From contig NZ_CP109496.1 of assembly GCF_036231355.1 (NCBI RefSeq), positions 3,286,001-3,350,000 of the forward strand: 64,000 bases of DNA, written 5' to 3'. This DNA comes from Streptomyces sp. NBC_01431 (GTDB taxonomy: Bacteria > Actinomycetota > Actinomycetes > Streptomycetales > Streptomycetaceae). A program made the position numbers and the translations under genes. Below, one piece after another: positions 8,930-16,961 of the stretch (positions are counted from its first letter, which is position 1; every line of letters starts with the position of its first letter). Below the pieces are notes generated by a model, which was not told where the DNA came from, ran no database searches, and was given only the letters and a program-made list of their open reading frames with translations.

Positions 8930-10197
8930 CCGTCTGCCCTCTCCATCTCCAGCTCGACCTCCGTGCCCCCGCCGGGCACCGAACGCAGCCTCGCCGTACC
9001 GCCGTTGCGCTGCATCCGGCCGATGATTGATTCTCGTACGCCCATCCGGTCACCGGGCACCGCGTCCGGATCGAATCCGGGGCCCCGGTCCCGTACGGAG
9101 ACGAAGACCGTGCGGCCCTCGACCTCCGCGTACACCTGGACCGCGCCGCCCTCGCCACCGTACTTGGCCGCGTTCACCATTGCCTCGCGTGCGGCCTGCA
9201 TCTGTGCGGTCAGCCGGTCGTCCAGCGGGCAGTCACCCACCACGACCACCTCGATCGGGACGCCGTGCTTGTCCTCGACCTCGGCCGCCGCCTGCTTCAC
9301 CGCCTCGGCGAGCGTCTCCGGTTCCTCCTCGCGTCCGGTGCCCTCCGGCTTGTACAGCCAGGCGCGCAACTCCCGTTCCTGGGCGCGGGCCAGGCGCCGC
9401 ACCTCGCCGACGTTCTCCGCGTTGCGCTGGATCAGGGTCAGAGTGTGCAACACCGAATCGTGGACGTGCGCGGCCACTTCGGCGCGCTCCTGGGCCCGGA
9501 TGCGCATCAGGCGCTCCTCGGACAGGTCCTGCGTCATACGGACGAGGTAGGGACCGGCGAGCAGCGCGATACCGGCGAGCACGGCGATCGCCGCCGTCAG
9601 TACGTTGCCGAGCTGCGCCGCCGAGCCGTTGACCACGACGAACCCGGTGAGCCCGGCGCCGACCAGGGCAACTCCGGCAAGCCCCCGGGCCACCGGAAGC
9701 CACCGGCTGCGGCGGGCGCCCTCGGTCCAGCGGGCGCGGCGCGTGTTGTCGGCCTGACGCCACACCAGGATGACGCCGACGCCTATCAGGACGCTGGGGA
9801 AGACGTAGGGGTTGGCCCAGCCGCCGACGTCCACCTTGGAGGCGAAGATCGCGGCGCCGAAGACCAGCGCGATCAGCGCGACCACCTGGCCCTTGTCGGG
9901 CTTGCGCAGCCTGCGCCGGCCGTCCGGGCTGACCTCGAAGGCGGAGTGACGCTCGGCTGTGCCACCGCGGCCGAGCGGCACCACGAACCAGAACGCCGCG
10001 TACAGCAGCGCCCCCAGGCCGTTGATCGACAGCAGCCCGAGGAACACGATCCGTACCCACACCACCGGAAGGCCGAGGTGCCCGGCGAGCCCCCGCGCCA
10101 CCCCGCCGAGCATCCGCCCCTCGGCGGAGCGGTACAGCTTGCGGACCGGCACTTCGTCGGCCTCGGGCGGCGACATGCGGGGGGTGGCGACTGGCAT
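8926..10197 (-). CDS. Histidine kinase with N-terminal PspC domain
   Basis: From the ATG at 10197, 423 residues. A PspC domain comes first (RKLYRSAEGRMLGGVARGLAGHLG, a motif shared with the divergent gene at 10530). Several transmembrane helices follow, then a HisKA_3 dimerisation domain with the phospho-acceptor His in HVHDSVLHTL, and a HATPase_c domain (MVNAAKYGG, RDRGPGFDP, GGGTEVELE). PspC domains in envelope-stress proteins sense or anchor to the membrane, so this system may monitor the cell envelope (inference). The frame continues about 50 codons upstream to 10347, but that part is the low-complexity repeat region and lacks a ribosome site. Confidence 0.93.
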   Translation of the reverse strand: MPVATPRMSPPEADEVPVRKLYRSAEGRMLGGVARGLAGHLGLPVVWVRIVFLGLLSINGLGALLYAAFWFVVPLGRGGTAERHSAFEVSPDGRRRLRKPDKGQVVALIALVFGAAIFASKVDVGGWANPYVFPSVLIGVGVILVWRQADNTRRARWTEGARRSRWLPVARGLAGVALVGAGLTGFVVVNGSAAQLGNVLTAAIAVLAGIALLAGPYLVRMTQDLSEERLMRIRAQERAEVAAHVHDSVLHTLTLIQRNAENVGEVRRLARAQERELRAWLYKPEGTGREEEPETLAEAVKQAAAEVEDKHGVPIEVVVVGDCPLDDRLTAQMQAAREAMVNAAKYGGEGGAVQVYAEVEGRTVFVSVRDRGPGFDPDAVPGDRMGVRESIIGRMQRNGGTARLRSVPGGGTEVELEMERADG

Positions 10198-10529
10198 GCC
10201 CCGATCGTCACACGCGCGCGGGGCGGCGGGCATCAGGGTTGGCCCCCAGGCTTCCCTGAGGGCACCCCCCTCGCCCGCGGGAGACGGCCTCCCTCCCGAG
10301 GGGTACCGCTTCTCCCCGTTGAAGGGGGCCAGGCTCTCTCCCTTCAACGGGCCAGGCCCTCTCCCTACGACGAGGCGGGGCTTCCCTCTGCGAGGGCCGG
10401 GGTTTCCCCTTCAAGGGGGCGGACTCTCTCCCTTCGGCGCGCCGGGGCTTTCCCTTCGGGGCTGAAATCAGGGAGAGGCCAGGGTCGGGGCGGGTGCCGG
10501 GGGCGGTGGAGGCCCGTCACCATGTACGT
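10198..10529. repeat. Divergent intergenic region with degenerate GC-rich repeat/hairpin array
   Basis: Between the divergent kinase and PspC genes, about 230 bases (10240-10470) consist of repeated modules of the form GGGG(C/T)TT(T)CCCTTC. Adjacent copies are partly in inverted orientation. The clearest hairpin is CCGTTGAAGGG at 10316-10326 with CCCTTCAACGG at 10340-10350 (11 bp, 13-nt loop). No credible ORF lies here although the frames stay open. It must contain both promoters; I cannot place them. Confidence 0.6.
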
Positions 10530-11816
10530 ATGAATCAGCCGACCGAGACGCCCCTCGCGCCGCCCGATCCGGCCCCCGAGGCCCCGCTGCTGCGCCGCAG
10601 CAGCAACAAGGTCATCGGCGGAGTCTGCGGCGGCCTCGGCCGGTACTGCGACATCGACCCGGTGATCTTCCGGATCGCGCTCGGGGTGCTGGCCGTCACC
10701 GGTGGCCTCGGCCTGGTCGTCTACGGGTTCGCCTGGCTGCTCGTGCCGCTCGACGGCGAGGACGAGAACGAGGCGCGCCGGCTGCTCACCGGCCGGGTTG
10801 AGGGCGCGTCCCTGGTCGCGGTACTGATGGCGCTGGCAGGCTGCGGGATCTTCCTGACGATGCTGAGGAACGGCTCGGTGATGACGTTCGCCGTGCTGCT
10901 CACGCTGCTGGTCGCGGGCGTCGGCGTCTGGTCGCAGCGGCGCTCCACCGCGCCCGCGGACGTTCCGCTCGACCCGGTCGCGGCGCAGGCCGTCGCGGAC
11001 GCGCCGCCCGAGACCAAGGCGCCACCGGCACCGTCACCGCCGTCCTGGTGGCGGGACCCCATCATCAAGGACGGCACCACCGGTCCGGTCGCGGGCGGCT
11101 ACCTGTGGGGCCCCCCGGACGCGGAGCCGGTTCCTGCCGCGAAGGCGCGCAAGGCCGCGAAGGCGGCGGCACGCGAGACCCGGGGGCCGCGCCCCATCGG
11201 CGGCCTCCTCTTCCTCGCCGCGCTGCTCGCCTTCGGCGCCGGGTTCGGCAGCGCCTGGGGCCACCAACCGCTGGGCACCGGCCTGGAGATCGGATTCGCG
11301 GCGGCGCTCGGGGTGTTCGGGCTGGGCCTGGTGCTCAGCTCGTGGCTGGGCCGTACGGGCTTCGGCACGATCTTCCTCGCGCTGCTCACCGCCGCCCTGC
11401 TCGCCGGGTCCGCGGCCCTGCCCAAGTCGATCGACACACATTGGGTGCGCACCGGATGGACACCCACCACCACCGCCGAGGTCCAGCCGGACTACCGGCT
11501 CGGCACGGGCGTGGCCACCTTGGACCTGAGCCGGATCGCCGTGCCGCCGGGCCACACCCTGACGACCCGCGCGGAGGTCGGCGCGGGCAAGGCCAGGGTC
11601 GTCGTACCGAAGGACGTGACCGTGAAGGTGACCATCGACGTGGGGGTCGGCGACATCCAGCTGCCCAGCGAGAAGCCGAACGACATCCAGGTCACGCCGG
11701 ACCAGAAGCGGACCGCCACGCTGCCGCCGCCCGTCGGCGCCGCGCCGGCCGGCACCCTCGAACTCGACGTCAGGGTCGGCGTCGGCCAGGCGGAGGTGGA
11801 CCGTGCCGCGTCATGA
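10530..11816 (+). CDS. PspC-domain multi-spanning membrane protein
   Basis: 428 residues from the ATG at 10530. The N-terminal PspC domain (SSNKVIGGVCGGLGRYCDIDP) resembles that of the divergent histidine kinase. Several membrane helices follow (about residues 50-75, 95-112, 118-136, 215-240 and 245-290). The C-terminal soluble domain has repeated beta-strand character (VATLDLSRIAVPPGHTL, VKVTIDVGVGDIQLPSEKP), like the cell-wall-active LiaF/DUF1707-type C-terminal domain. Together with the kinase and regulator it suggests a membrane-stress module in which this protein is a partner or output. The downstream 88-residue gene overlaps its end by 14 bases. Confidence 0.88.
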   Translation: MNQPTETPLAPPDPAPEAPLLRRSSNKVIGGVCGGLGRYCDIDPVIFRIALGVLAVTGGLGLVVYGFAWLLVPLDGEDENEARRLLTGRVEGASLVAVLMALAGCGIFLTMLRNGSVMTFAVLLTLLVAGVGVWSQRRSTAPADVPLDPVAAQAVADAPPETKAPPAPSPPSWWRDPIIKDGTTGPVAGGYLWGPPDAEPVPAAKARKAAKAAARETRGPRPIGGLLFLAALLAFGAGFGSAWGHQPLGTGLEIGFAAALGVFGLGLVLSSWLGRTGFGTIFLALLTAALLAGSAALPKSIDTHWVRTGWTPTTTAEVQPDYRLGTGVATLDLSRIAVPPGHTLTTRAEVGAGKARVVVPKDVTVKVTIDVGVGDIQLPSEKPNDIQVTPDQKRTATLPPPVGAAPAGTLELDVRVGVGQAEVDRAAS

Positions 11817-12069
11817 CTTCCGCCCCGGGCGACTCATCGCCGGGCTCGCGCTGATCACCACGGCGATCCTGTTCATGGGGGACGCCGCCGGGCGCTGGCA
11901 CACCCCGCCGCCGTTGGTCATCCCGCTGGTGTGCGGCGGCCTCGGCCTCGCCTCGCTGGCGGGCTGGATCGACTACGGGGTGCGCAAGCGGCGCCGTCTG
12001 GCCAGGAGCGCGTCCACGGACAGCAGGGGCGTCCCCGCCAGTACGAGCGGCAGCCAGGCCATCAAGTAG
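11803..12069 (+). CDS. Small two-helix membrane protein
   Basis: 88 residues from a GTG at 11803, inside the end of the PspC gene, so translation is probably coupled. Two hydrophobic helices lie at about residues 11-27 and 36-54, followed by a basic patch (YGVRKRRRLARS). The last 30 or so codons run antisense into the 3' end of the DoxX gene. The C-terminal 20 residues are therefore constrained by the opposite strand and may be little conserved. Function unknown. The overlap with an upstream partner supports a real gene. Confidence 0.6.
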   Translation: MPRHDFRPGRLIAGLALITTAILFMGDAAGRWHTPPPLVIPLVCGGLGLASLAGWIDYGVRKRRRLARSASTDSRGVPASTSGSQAIK

Positions 12070-12491
12070 GCCAGGTCGTTGCCGTAGTAGTACGGGGTGG
12101 TCTGCCAGCTCACCGTGAGCCACAGGGAGAGCGAGATGAGGGCGCCGCCCAGTGCGGCGAGCCGCCCGAACAGGCCGATCAGCATGCCGATGCCGACGGC
12201 CAGCTCACCCAGCGCGATGGCGTATCCGAAGCCGGGCGGATTCTTCAGGGCGAGGTCCACCAGGGCGGGGATCGCGGAGGTGTTCCGCACCCCGTGCATC
12301 AGCTCGCCGATGGATCCGGTGCCGGAGGCGTGGAAGAAGGCGCTGTTCGTGAGCTTGTCGAGCCCGGCGTAGACGAACGTCACGCCGAGGAAGATCCGCA
12401 GCGGCAGCAGTGCGTAGGTGCGGGCCGTCTCCCGCCATCCCCGGGGCTGGTCCACGCCGGTCCGCACCCTGGTCGCATGTCCATGTGCCAT
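11973..12491 (-). CDS. DoxX family membrane protein
   Basis: 172 residues from the ATG at 12491, preceded by GGAGG about 11 bases upstream. An earlier ATG at 12560 lacks a ribosome site. DoxX hallmarks are visible: PLRIFLGVTFVYAGLDKL near the start, four membrane helices, and the GIGMLIGLFGRLAALGGALIS region. Some members of the family act in thiol/redox homeostasis at the membrane; most are uncharacterised. Its 3' end overlaps the convergent 88-residue gene by 97 bases. Confidence 0.88.
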   Translation of the reverse strand: MAHGHATRVRTGVDQPRGWRETARTYALLPLRIFLGVTFVYAGLDKLTNSAFFHASGTGSIGELMHGVRNTSAIPALVDLALKNPPGFGYAIALGELAVGIGMLIGLFGRLAALGGALISLSLWLTVSWQTTPYYYGNDLAYLMAWLPLVLAGTPLLSVDALLARRRRLRTP

Positions 12492-12594
12492 GGCTGATCC
12501 CGCCTCCATCCGATTCGGCTCTTCACCAGACGATACGGACGCGGGGAACGGGTGTCTCATTGCGAACGGGCCGAACGGGCGGATGGGAGCCCCC

Positions 12595-13851
12595 CTACTC
12601 CCCCACCTCCACCACGACCCCCTCCGTCTCCACCCCCGCCGCCGTGACCACGCGTACCTCCACCCGCCCCGCCTCCACGTCCACCGGCACCGGCACCGTC
12701 AGCACCCCGTCGGTCGGGTTCGCGAAGCCGCCGGGGACCGGGATCAGGGGGACGTGGACGTGGACCGCGCCGATGCGGACGGTCAGGCGGGCCAGCAGGT
12801 CGGGGGTGGCCGCGCCCGGCGGGACGAATCCCGCGCCGCGGATCTCGATGTCGTCACCGGTGCGGATAGGAGCGTCCAGGTCCCCCGCCTCCCGGGCCCG
12901 TACCACGGAGAGGATCACCGGACGGCCGCCCTCCGCGTACTTCCCGGCGAAGTACGTCGCTGCGGAGATCGCGACGAGGGCCGCCAACCCCCAAGGAACG
13001 TCGGGGAGTTGAGCGGGACTGCGGGCCAGGCGCACCGCGGCGAACAGCACCGCCACCATGCTCACCGCCGCGTACTGGGCGTCCGCGAAGCTACCCCGCC
13101 CCGCGTCGTCCGTCAGCAGGTCGGCCCCGCGCGGCCGGTCGGCCCGCACCTTCTGCAGGCGCCGCTCGTGGACGCGTACCGTCACCACACCGCGGACGAC
13201 GACCGCGATCCCCGAGGTGAGGAACACGACCGCCAACAGGCCACCACACCGGGCCAGTTCGAGCCCGCGTAACAGCGATTCGCGTTCGGCGTGGCCCGAC
13301 GCTCCGGCCAGTCGCAGCGCGAGGACCAGTGTCGCGAAGACCGCGAACAGGGCCCACACCACCGCGACGGCCCGCGAGGTGGACAGCCGGTTGTCCTCGC
13401 CGAGTACGGGGGCGAGCAGGCCGCCGCGCGCCCGGTGCAGGTAGGCGACCGCCGTCAGCAGGACCGCCGCGGCCAGCGCGGCCAGGAGTCCCGCGGTGCG
13501 TGCGGCCGTCCACCCCGCGCCGATCGCCGTGAACGCCTCGGCGAGGGCGAAGGCGGCCGCCCCGGCCCACACCGTCGCCACCGTTCCCCGCCACACCCGC
13601 TCGGGCCAGGTCCGGCCCGCCTCGCGGCCGTACTCGGCGACCAGCCGGGCGGACTGGGTCAGTTCGTCCGACACCCACTGCCGGGACGCCCCGGCCGAGT
13701 GGGCCACGGCGGCGGGCAGTCCCTCACCCGCCGCGAGCCCGTCCCGCTTGGCGAGGAACTCCGCCACCGCGCGCCGGTGCCCGTCCCGCGCGCCGTGCGC
13801 GCAGTCGCCGCCGCATTGCCGAGCCTCCTGGACCGCCACCGAGAACTCCAC
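12595..13851 (-). CDS. Multi-spanning membrane protein with C-terminal beta-sandwich-like domain
   Basis: 418 residues; a GTG at 13839 with better-spaced GGAG is an alternative start. A cytoplasmic N-terminal segment of about 95 residues carries a Cys pair (CGGDC). About five to seven hydrophobic helices follow between residues 95 and 300. The last 110 or so residues are Val/Gly-rich with repeated short strands (IEIRGAGFVPPG, VRIGAVHVHVPLIPVPGG, VEVRVVTAAGVETEG). That pattern suggests an IPT/TIG-like immunoglobulin fold. I do not recognise the family and assign no function. It is isolated on its strand, with no partner gene in evidence. Confidence 0.8.
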   Translation of the reverse strand: MEFSVAVQEARQCGGDCAHGARDGHRRAVAEFLAKRDGLAAGEGLPAAVAHSAGASRQWVSDELTQSARLVAEYGREAGRTWPERVWRGTVATVWAGAAAFALAEAFTAIGAGWTAARTAGLLAALAAAVLLTAVAYLHRARGGLLAPVLGEDNRLSTSRAVAVVWALFAVFATLVLALRLAGASGHAERESLLRGLELARCGGLLAVVFLTSGIAVVVRGVVTVRVHERRLQKVRADRPRGADLLTDDAGRGSFADAQYAAVSMVAVLFAAVRLARSPAQLPDVPWGLAALVAISAATYFAGKYAEGGRPVILSVVRAREAGDLDAPIRTGDDIEIRGAGFVPPGAATPDLLARLTVRIGAVHVHVPLIPVPGGFANPTDGVLTVPVPVDVEAGRVEVRVVTAAGVETEGVVVEVGE

Positions 13852-14011
13852 CCCTCCGCATCAAGCCCCTTGGACCGTGAGGGAATTGTGTCGCACGAAC
13901 GCCACCCACCGGCTGGGGAGCAAGGGGCCTGCGAGTGATTGACGCACCATCAAATTGACGTACTACGACAGGAGTTCGGGATCGGACCGGCTTGAGCGGG
14001 GCCCGGCACAG

Positions 14012-14055
14012 CCCGCCGCCTCGCCCCGGCTTCTGGGTCGGGGCGAGGCGGCGGG
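14012..14055 (-). terminator. Strong stem-loop after the secreted peptide gene
   Basis: A perfect 17-bp GC stem (14012-14028 with 14039-14055) and 10-nt loop, 18 bases past the stop of the small secreted peptide gene. There is no T tract, as usual in this GC-rich setting. Confidence 0.8.
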
Positions 14056-14072
14056 GACAAGCACTCAGTACG

Positions 14073-14246
14073 TCAACCCGTCATGGTGCCGACCGACTGG
14101 TCCACGGAGCCGTGGTCGTTGTCCATCGGCGCCAGCTGGCTCTGGGAGACCGCGGGCGAGGCGGGCGCTGCTGTGGCGGCGGCCGCCGAGCCCAGCAGGG
14201 CGAGTGCGGCCAGGCCGAGAGCCGTGACAGAAAGACGAATGCGCAT
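14073..14246 (-). CDS. Small secreted peptide (57-residue precursor)
   Basis: Start ATG at 14246 with GGAGG seven bases upstream. The precursor has a typical Sec signal: basic MRIRLS, a hydrophobic ALGLAALALLGSA core and an Ala-rich cleavage region (ATAAPA near residues 24-28). The predicted mature peptide is about 30 residues, acidic and Ser/Gln/Asp-rich (SQSQLAPMDNDHGS), with no cysteine, so it is neither a chaplin nor a lantibiotic-like peptide. It has its own strong terminator. Function unknown. Candidates are a cell-wall-associated or signalling peptide, or simply a conserved secreted peptide. Confidence 0.75.
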   Translation of the reverse strand: MRIRLSVTALGLAALALLGSAAAATAAPASPAVSQSQLAPMDNDHGSVDQSVGTMTG

Positions 14247-14571
14247 TGTGCCTCCAATGAGAGAGCGGTTGGGAGAGCGGTTGATCTCCGTAAGCACAAT
14301 CTCCGGGGGCACGGTCCGCGCCGCAACAAGGACAGAGCCATTCGGCTGGCGGGGCCGCGGAGTCGGCCCGGAGCTCCCCGAGGGCGGTGAGGTGGTGTGG
14401 TAGCGCGGGCCCGGCCCGACCCCGCCCGGCCTCGCAGCGCGGACCCGGCGAACCCGCGCGGCTCTCCCGATCTTCCCTTCGGCCCTGCACAGGTCTTCTC
14501 GTCCCGGCCCCCGCATGCCATCGTGATCTGACTCGACGTCAGAAAGCTGTCGTGCGTGGGAGGTTACCGGC
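14247..14571. other. Divergent intergenic region with CTGAC-type palindrome
   Basis: No gene is convincing. The 5' region of the secreted-peptide gene (GC-rich, with GAGAGCGGTTG repeated twice near 14262-14283) faces the gene at 14572. At 14528-14542 CTGACTCGACGTCAG is a palindrome of the same type as the two at 5622-5676. It lies 30 bases before the GTG start of the downstream gene, where an operator would fit. Confidence 0.5.
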
Positions 14572-14919
14572 GTGGCGCAGGACTGGACATCGATCTATCT
14601 CGCGCATCGGGAGACGTACGCCGCGTTCTTGACCGCGACCGATGCGGAGGCACGGGTCGCCTGGCGCCGCTGGCGCGGGGAGTACGAGGACGAGCGGCAG
14701 GCACTCGCGGCGGTCGACGCGGCGTTCACCAAGACGCAGGCCGCGTTCAACATGATCGATCTTGAGGCGGTGGGCGCCGCACCGGAGGCCGCGGCGCTCG
14801 TCGAGCGGATCCGGGCCATGCACGAAGCCGCCGAGGAGCCCGCGGGTGTCTGGGAGGCGTTCATGAAACTCCGCGAGGAGTTCGTCCGGGCGGCCCGCGA
14901 GCACCTGAAGGCCCACTGA
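14572..14919 (+). CDS. Small helical hypothetical protein
   Basis: 115 residues from a GTG with GGGAGGT seven bases upstream. Composition is Ala/Glu/Arg-rich and fully helical in appearance (DWTSIYLAHRETYAAFL, AAREHLKAH), with no membrane segment and no catalytic motif. It probably forms a coiled-coil or helical bundle. Function not recognised. The 3' end, including the stop codon, is duplicated in tandem just downstream. The operator-like palindrome 30 bases upstream may control it. Confidence 0.75.
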   Translation: MAQDWTSIYLAHRETYAAFLTATDAEARVAWRRWRGEYEDERQALAAVDAAFTKTQAAFNMIDLEAVGAAPEAAALVERIRAMHEAAEEPAGVWEAFMKLREEFVRAAREHLKAH

Positions 14920-14961
14920 GCCAAGGCGGCCCGGGAGCACCTGAAGGCCCACTGAGCCAAG
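14890..14961 (+). repeat. 36-bp tandem duplication across the stop codon
   Basis: Two adjacent 36-bp copies (14890-14925 and 14926-14961) differ at one base. Each copy covers the final codons and TGA of the upstream gene plus GCCAAG. A simple replication slippage event explains it; the second copy is after the stop and so untranslated. Confidence 0.9.
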
Positions 14962-14976
14962 GCGCCCCGAAACGAC

Positions 14977-15010
14977 GACGGCGCCGCCCCGGGCAGGGAG
15001 CGGCGCCGTC
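14977..15010. terminator. Bidirectional terminator between convergent genes
   Basis: GACGGCGCCGC at 14977-14987 pairs with GCGGCGCCGTC at 15000-15010 (11 bp, 12-nt loop). It lies between the gene ending at 14919 and guaA ending at 15050. Confidence 0.8.
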
Positions 15011-15049
15011 GGTGCGGCGGTGGGGACTAGGCCCGGCCGAGGGACCGGG

Positions 15050-16639
15050 TTACTCCCACTCGATGGTGCCCGGCGGCTTGCTCGTCACGTCGAGGACGAC
15101 GCGGTTGACGTCGGCGACCTCGTTGGTGATGCGGGTCGAGATCTTCGCGAGCACGTCGTACGGCATCCGCGTCCAGTCCGCCGTCATGGCGTCCTCGGAG
15201 GAGACCGGGCGCAGCACGATCGGGTGGCCGTAGGTGCGGCCGTCGCCCTGGACGCCCACCGAGCGCACGTCGGCGAGCAGCACGACCGGGCACTGCCAGA
15301 TCTCGCCGTCGAGCCCGGCCGCGGTCAGCTCCTCACGGGCGATCGCGTCGGCCTCGCGCAGCAGGTCCAGGCGCTCCTTGGTGACCTCGCCGACGATGCG
15401 GATGCCGAGGCCGGGGCCGGGGAACGGCTGGCGCTGGACGATCTCGTCCGGCAGGCCGAGCTCCTGTCCGACCATGCGGACCTCGTCCTTGAACAGCTTG
15501 CGCAGCGGCTCGACGAGCTCGAACTCGATGTCGTCGGGCAGGCCGCCCACGTTGTGGTGCGACTTGATGTTCGCGGTGCCGGTGCCGCCGCCGGACTCCA
15601 CGACGTCCGGGTACAGCGTGCCCTGGACGAGGAAGGCGACCTCGGGGCCGTCCTCCTGGAGGATCTCCAGCTGCGCCTGCTCGAAGACGCGGATGAACTC
15701 GCGGCCGATGATCTTCCGCTTGGTCTCCGGGTCCGAGACGCCGGCGAGCGCGGTGAGGAACCGCTCCTGCGCGTCGACGACCTTCAGCTGGACGCCGGTG
15801 GCGGCCACGAAGTCCTTCTCGACCTGCTCGGTCTCGCCCTTGCGCATCAGGCCGTGGTCGACGTAAACGCAGGTCAGCTGGGAACCGATGGCCTTCTGGA
15901 CGAGGGCCGCGGCGACCGCTGAGTCCACGCCGCCGGACAGGCCGCAGATGGCGCGCTTGGTGCCGACCTGCTCGCGGATGAGGGCGACCTGCTCCTCGAC
16001 CACGTTGTGCGTCGTCCAGGTCGGCTCGATGCCCGCGCCGCGGTAGAGGAAGTGCTCCAGGATCTGCTGGCCGTGCGTGGAGTGCAGCACCTCGGGGTGG
16101 TACTGAACGCCGTACAGCTTCTTCTCGTCGTTCTCGAACGCGGCCACCGGTACGACGTCGGTGGAGGCGGTCACCGTGAAGCCCTCGGGGGCGGCGGAGC
16201 AGGCGTCGCCGTGCGACATCCACACCGACTGCTCGGCCGGGGTGCCCTCGAACAGCGTGGAGCCGAGCTTGGAGACGGTCAGCGGGGTGCGGCCGTATTC
16301 GCGGGCGCCGTTGTCGTCGACCGTGCCGCCCAGCGTCGTCGCCATCAGCTGGAAGCCGTAGCACATGCCGAAGACCGGGACCCCGGCCTCGAAGATCGCG
16401 CGGTCCAGGCGCGGGGCGCCCTCGGCGTACACGGAGGAGGGGCCGCCGGAGAGGATGATCGCCTTCGGGTCCTTGGCCAGCATCTCGGCCACAGGCATGG
16501 AGCTCGGGACGATCTCGCTGTAGACCCGGGCCTCGCGGACGCGGCGGGCGATGAGCTGGGCGTACTGCGCGCCGAAGTCGACAACCAGGACGACGTCCGG
16601 GTTGTTGTCGGGCGCGGCTGCGGAGGGTGCTGCTGGCAC
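15050..16639 (-). CDS. guaA: GMP synthase (glutamine-hydrolysing)
   Basis: 529 residues, full family length. The class I glutamine amidotransferase domain is N-terminal, with nucleophile Cys at about residue 93 (FGMCYGFQ) and the His/Glu pair in GVQYHPEV. The ATP pyrophosphatase domain follows with P-loop [11 protein letters not shown], and the C-terminal dimerisation domain ends with the canonical PPGTIEWE. It makes GMP from XMP, ATP and glutamine in the cytoplasm, the step after the IMP dehydrogenases encoded at 38-41 kb. Monocistronic in appearance, with a terminator at its 3' end. Confidence 0.98.
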   Translation of the reverse strand: MPAAPSAAAPDNNPDVVLVVDFGAQYAQLIARRVREARVYSEIVPSSMPVAEMLAKDPKAIILSGGPSSVYAEGAPRLDRAIFEAGVPVFGMCYGFQLMATTLGGTVDDNGAREYGRTPLTVSKLGSTLFEGTPAEQSVWMSHGDACSAAPEGFTVTASTDVVPVAAFENDEKKLYGVQYHPEVLHSTHGQQILEHFLYRGAGIEPTWTTHNVVEEQVALIREQVGTKRAICGLSGGVDSAVAAALVQKAIGSQLTCVYVDHGLMRKGETEQVEKDFVAATGVQLKVVDAQERFLTALAGVSDPETKRKIIGREFIRVFEQAQLEILQEDGPEVAFLVQGTLYPDVVESGGGTGTANIKSHHNVGGLPDDIEFELVEPLRKLFKDEVRMVGQELGLPDEIVQRQPFPGPGLGIRIVGEVTKERLDLLREADAIAREELTAAGLDGEIWQCPVVLLADVRSVGVQGDGRTYGHPIVLRPVSSEDAMTADWTRMPYDVLAKISTRITNEVADVNRVVLDVTSKPPGTIEWE

Positions 16640-16732
16640 GGGTGGCGGCCTTCCGGCGGTGGGAGGGGGTCGGTATTTGTCGATTCTACCGGGGCGGGCG
16701 GCGACGGGTTCGTCTCACCATCCGAACCGGGA

Positions 16733-16765
16733 TTGGCCCGTGCTCGGGGCGTCGGTCCATACTGT
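16733..16765 (+). promoter_or_regulatory. Candidate promoter for the leader ORF and chorismate mutase
   Basis: TTGGCC at 16733-16738 and TACTGT at 16760-16765 (21-bp spacer, rather long). The -10 ends four bases before the leader ATG at 16770, so transcription would begin at or next to the start codon, giving a leaderless leader peptide. Inferred from sequence only. Confidence 0.45.
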
Positions 16766-16769
16766 GCCC

Positions 16770-16850
16770 ATGCGCGAGCACCTCACCTTCGTCTTTACCT
16801 ATGGCACCCGGCCCGCCGGACGCCATGGGTTCGTTGGTTCTGCTGCTTGA
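16770..16850 (+). CDS. Putative attenuator leader peptide with Phe/Tyr codons
   Basis: A 26-codon ORF starting ATG and ending TGA, upstream of the chorismate mutase gene and just before a strong terminator. The peptide begins MREHLTFVFTYGTRP: two Phe and one Tyr fall within five codons (positions 7, 9 and 11), with another Phe at 21. Codons TTT, TAT, GTT, GGT, TCT and GCT are atypical for this genome, as if RNA pairing constrained them. No Shine-Dalgarno is present; a -10 element immediately precedes it. The position, end-product codons and terminator match classical attenuation of aromatic amino-acid genes. The regulatory role is inference. Confidence 0.6.
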   Translation: MREHLTFVFTYGTRPAGRHGFVGSAA

Positions 16851-16870
16851 GCGACTGACACACGAACTTC

Positions 16871-16909
16871 CCAGAGCGCCCCGGGCCGACAAGGCCCGGG
16901 GCGCTCTGG
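16871..16909 (+). terminator. Attenuator-type terminator before chorismate mutase
   Basis: A perfect 17-bp stem (16871-16887 with 16893-16909) with a GACAA loop, followed by ATTT. It lies 20 bases after the leader stop and 52 bases before the chorismate mutase ATG, so it must be read through for expression. The leader segment near 16809-16814 (GGCCCG) could pair with CGGGCC in its 5' arm as an antiterminator. Confidence 0.75.
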
Positions 16910-16961
16910 CATTTCCGGTCCTTGCCGCTCCGGGGCGCACCGTCCACAGAAGGAGCCCCCC

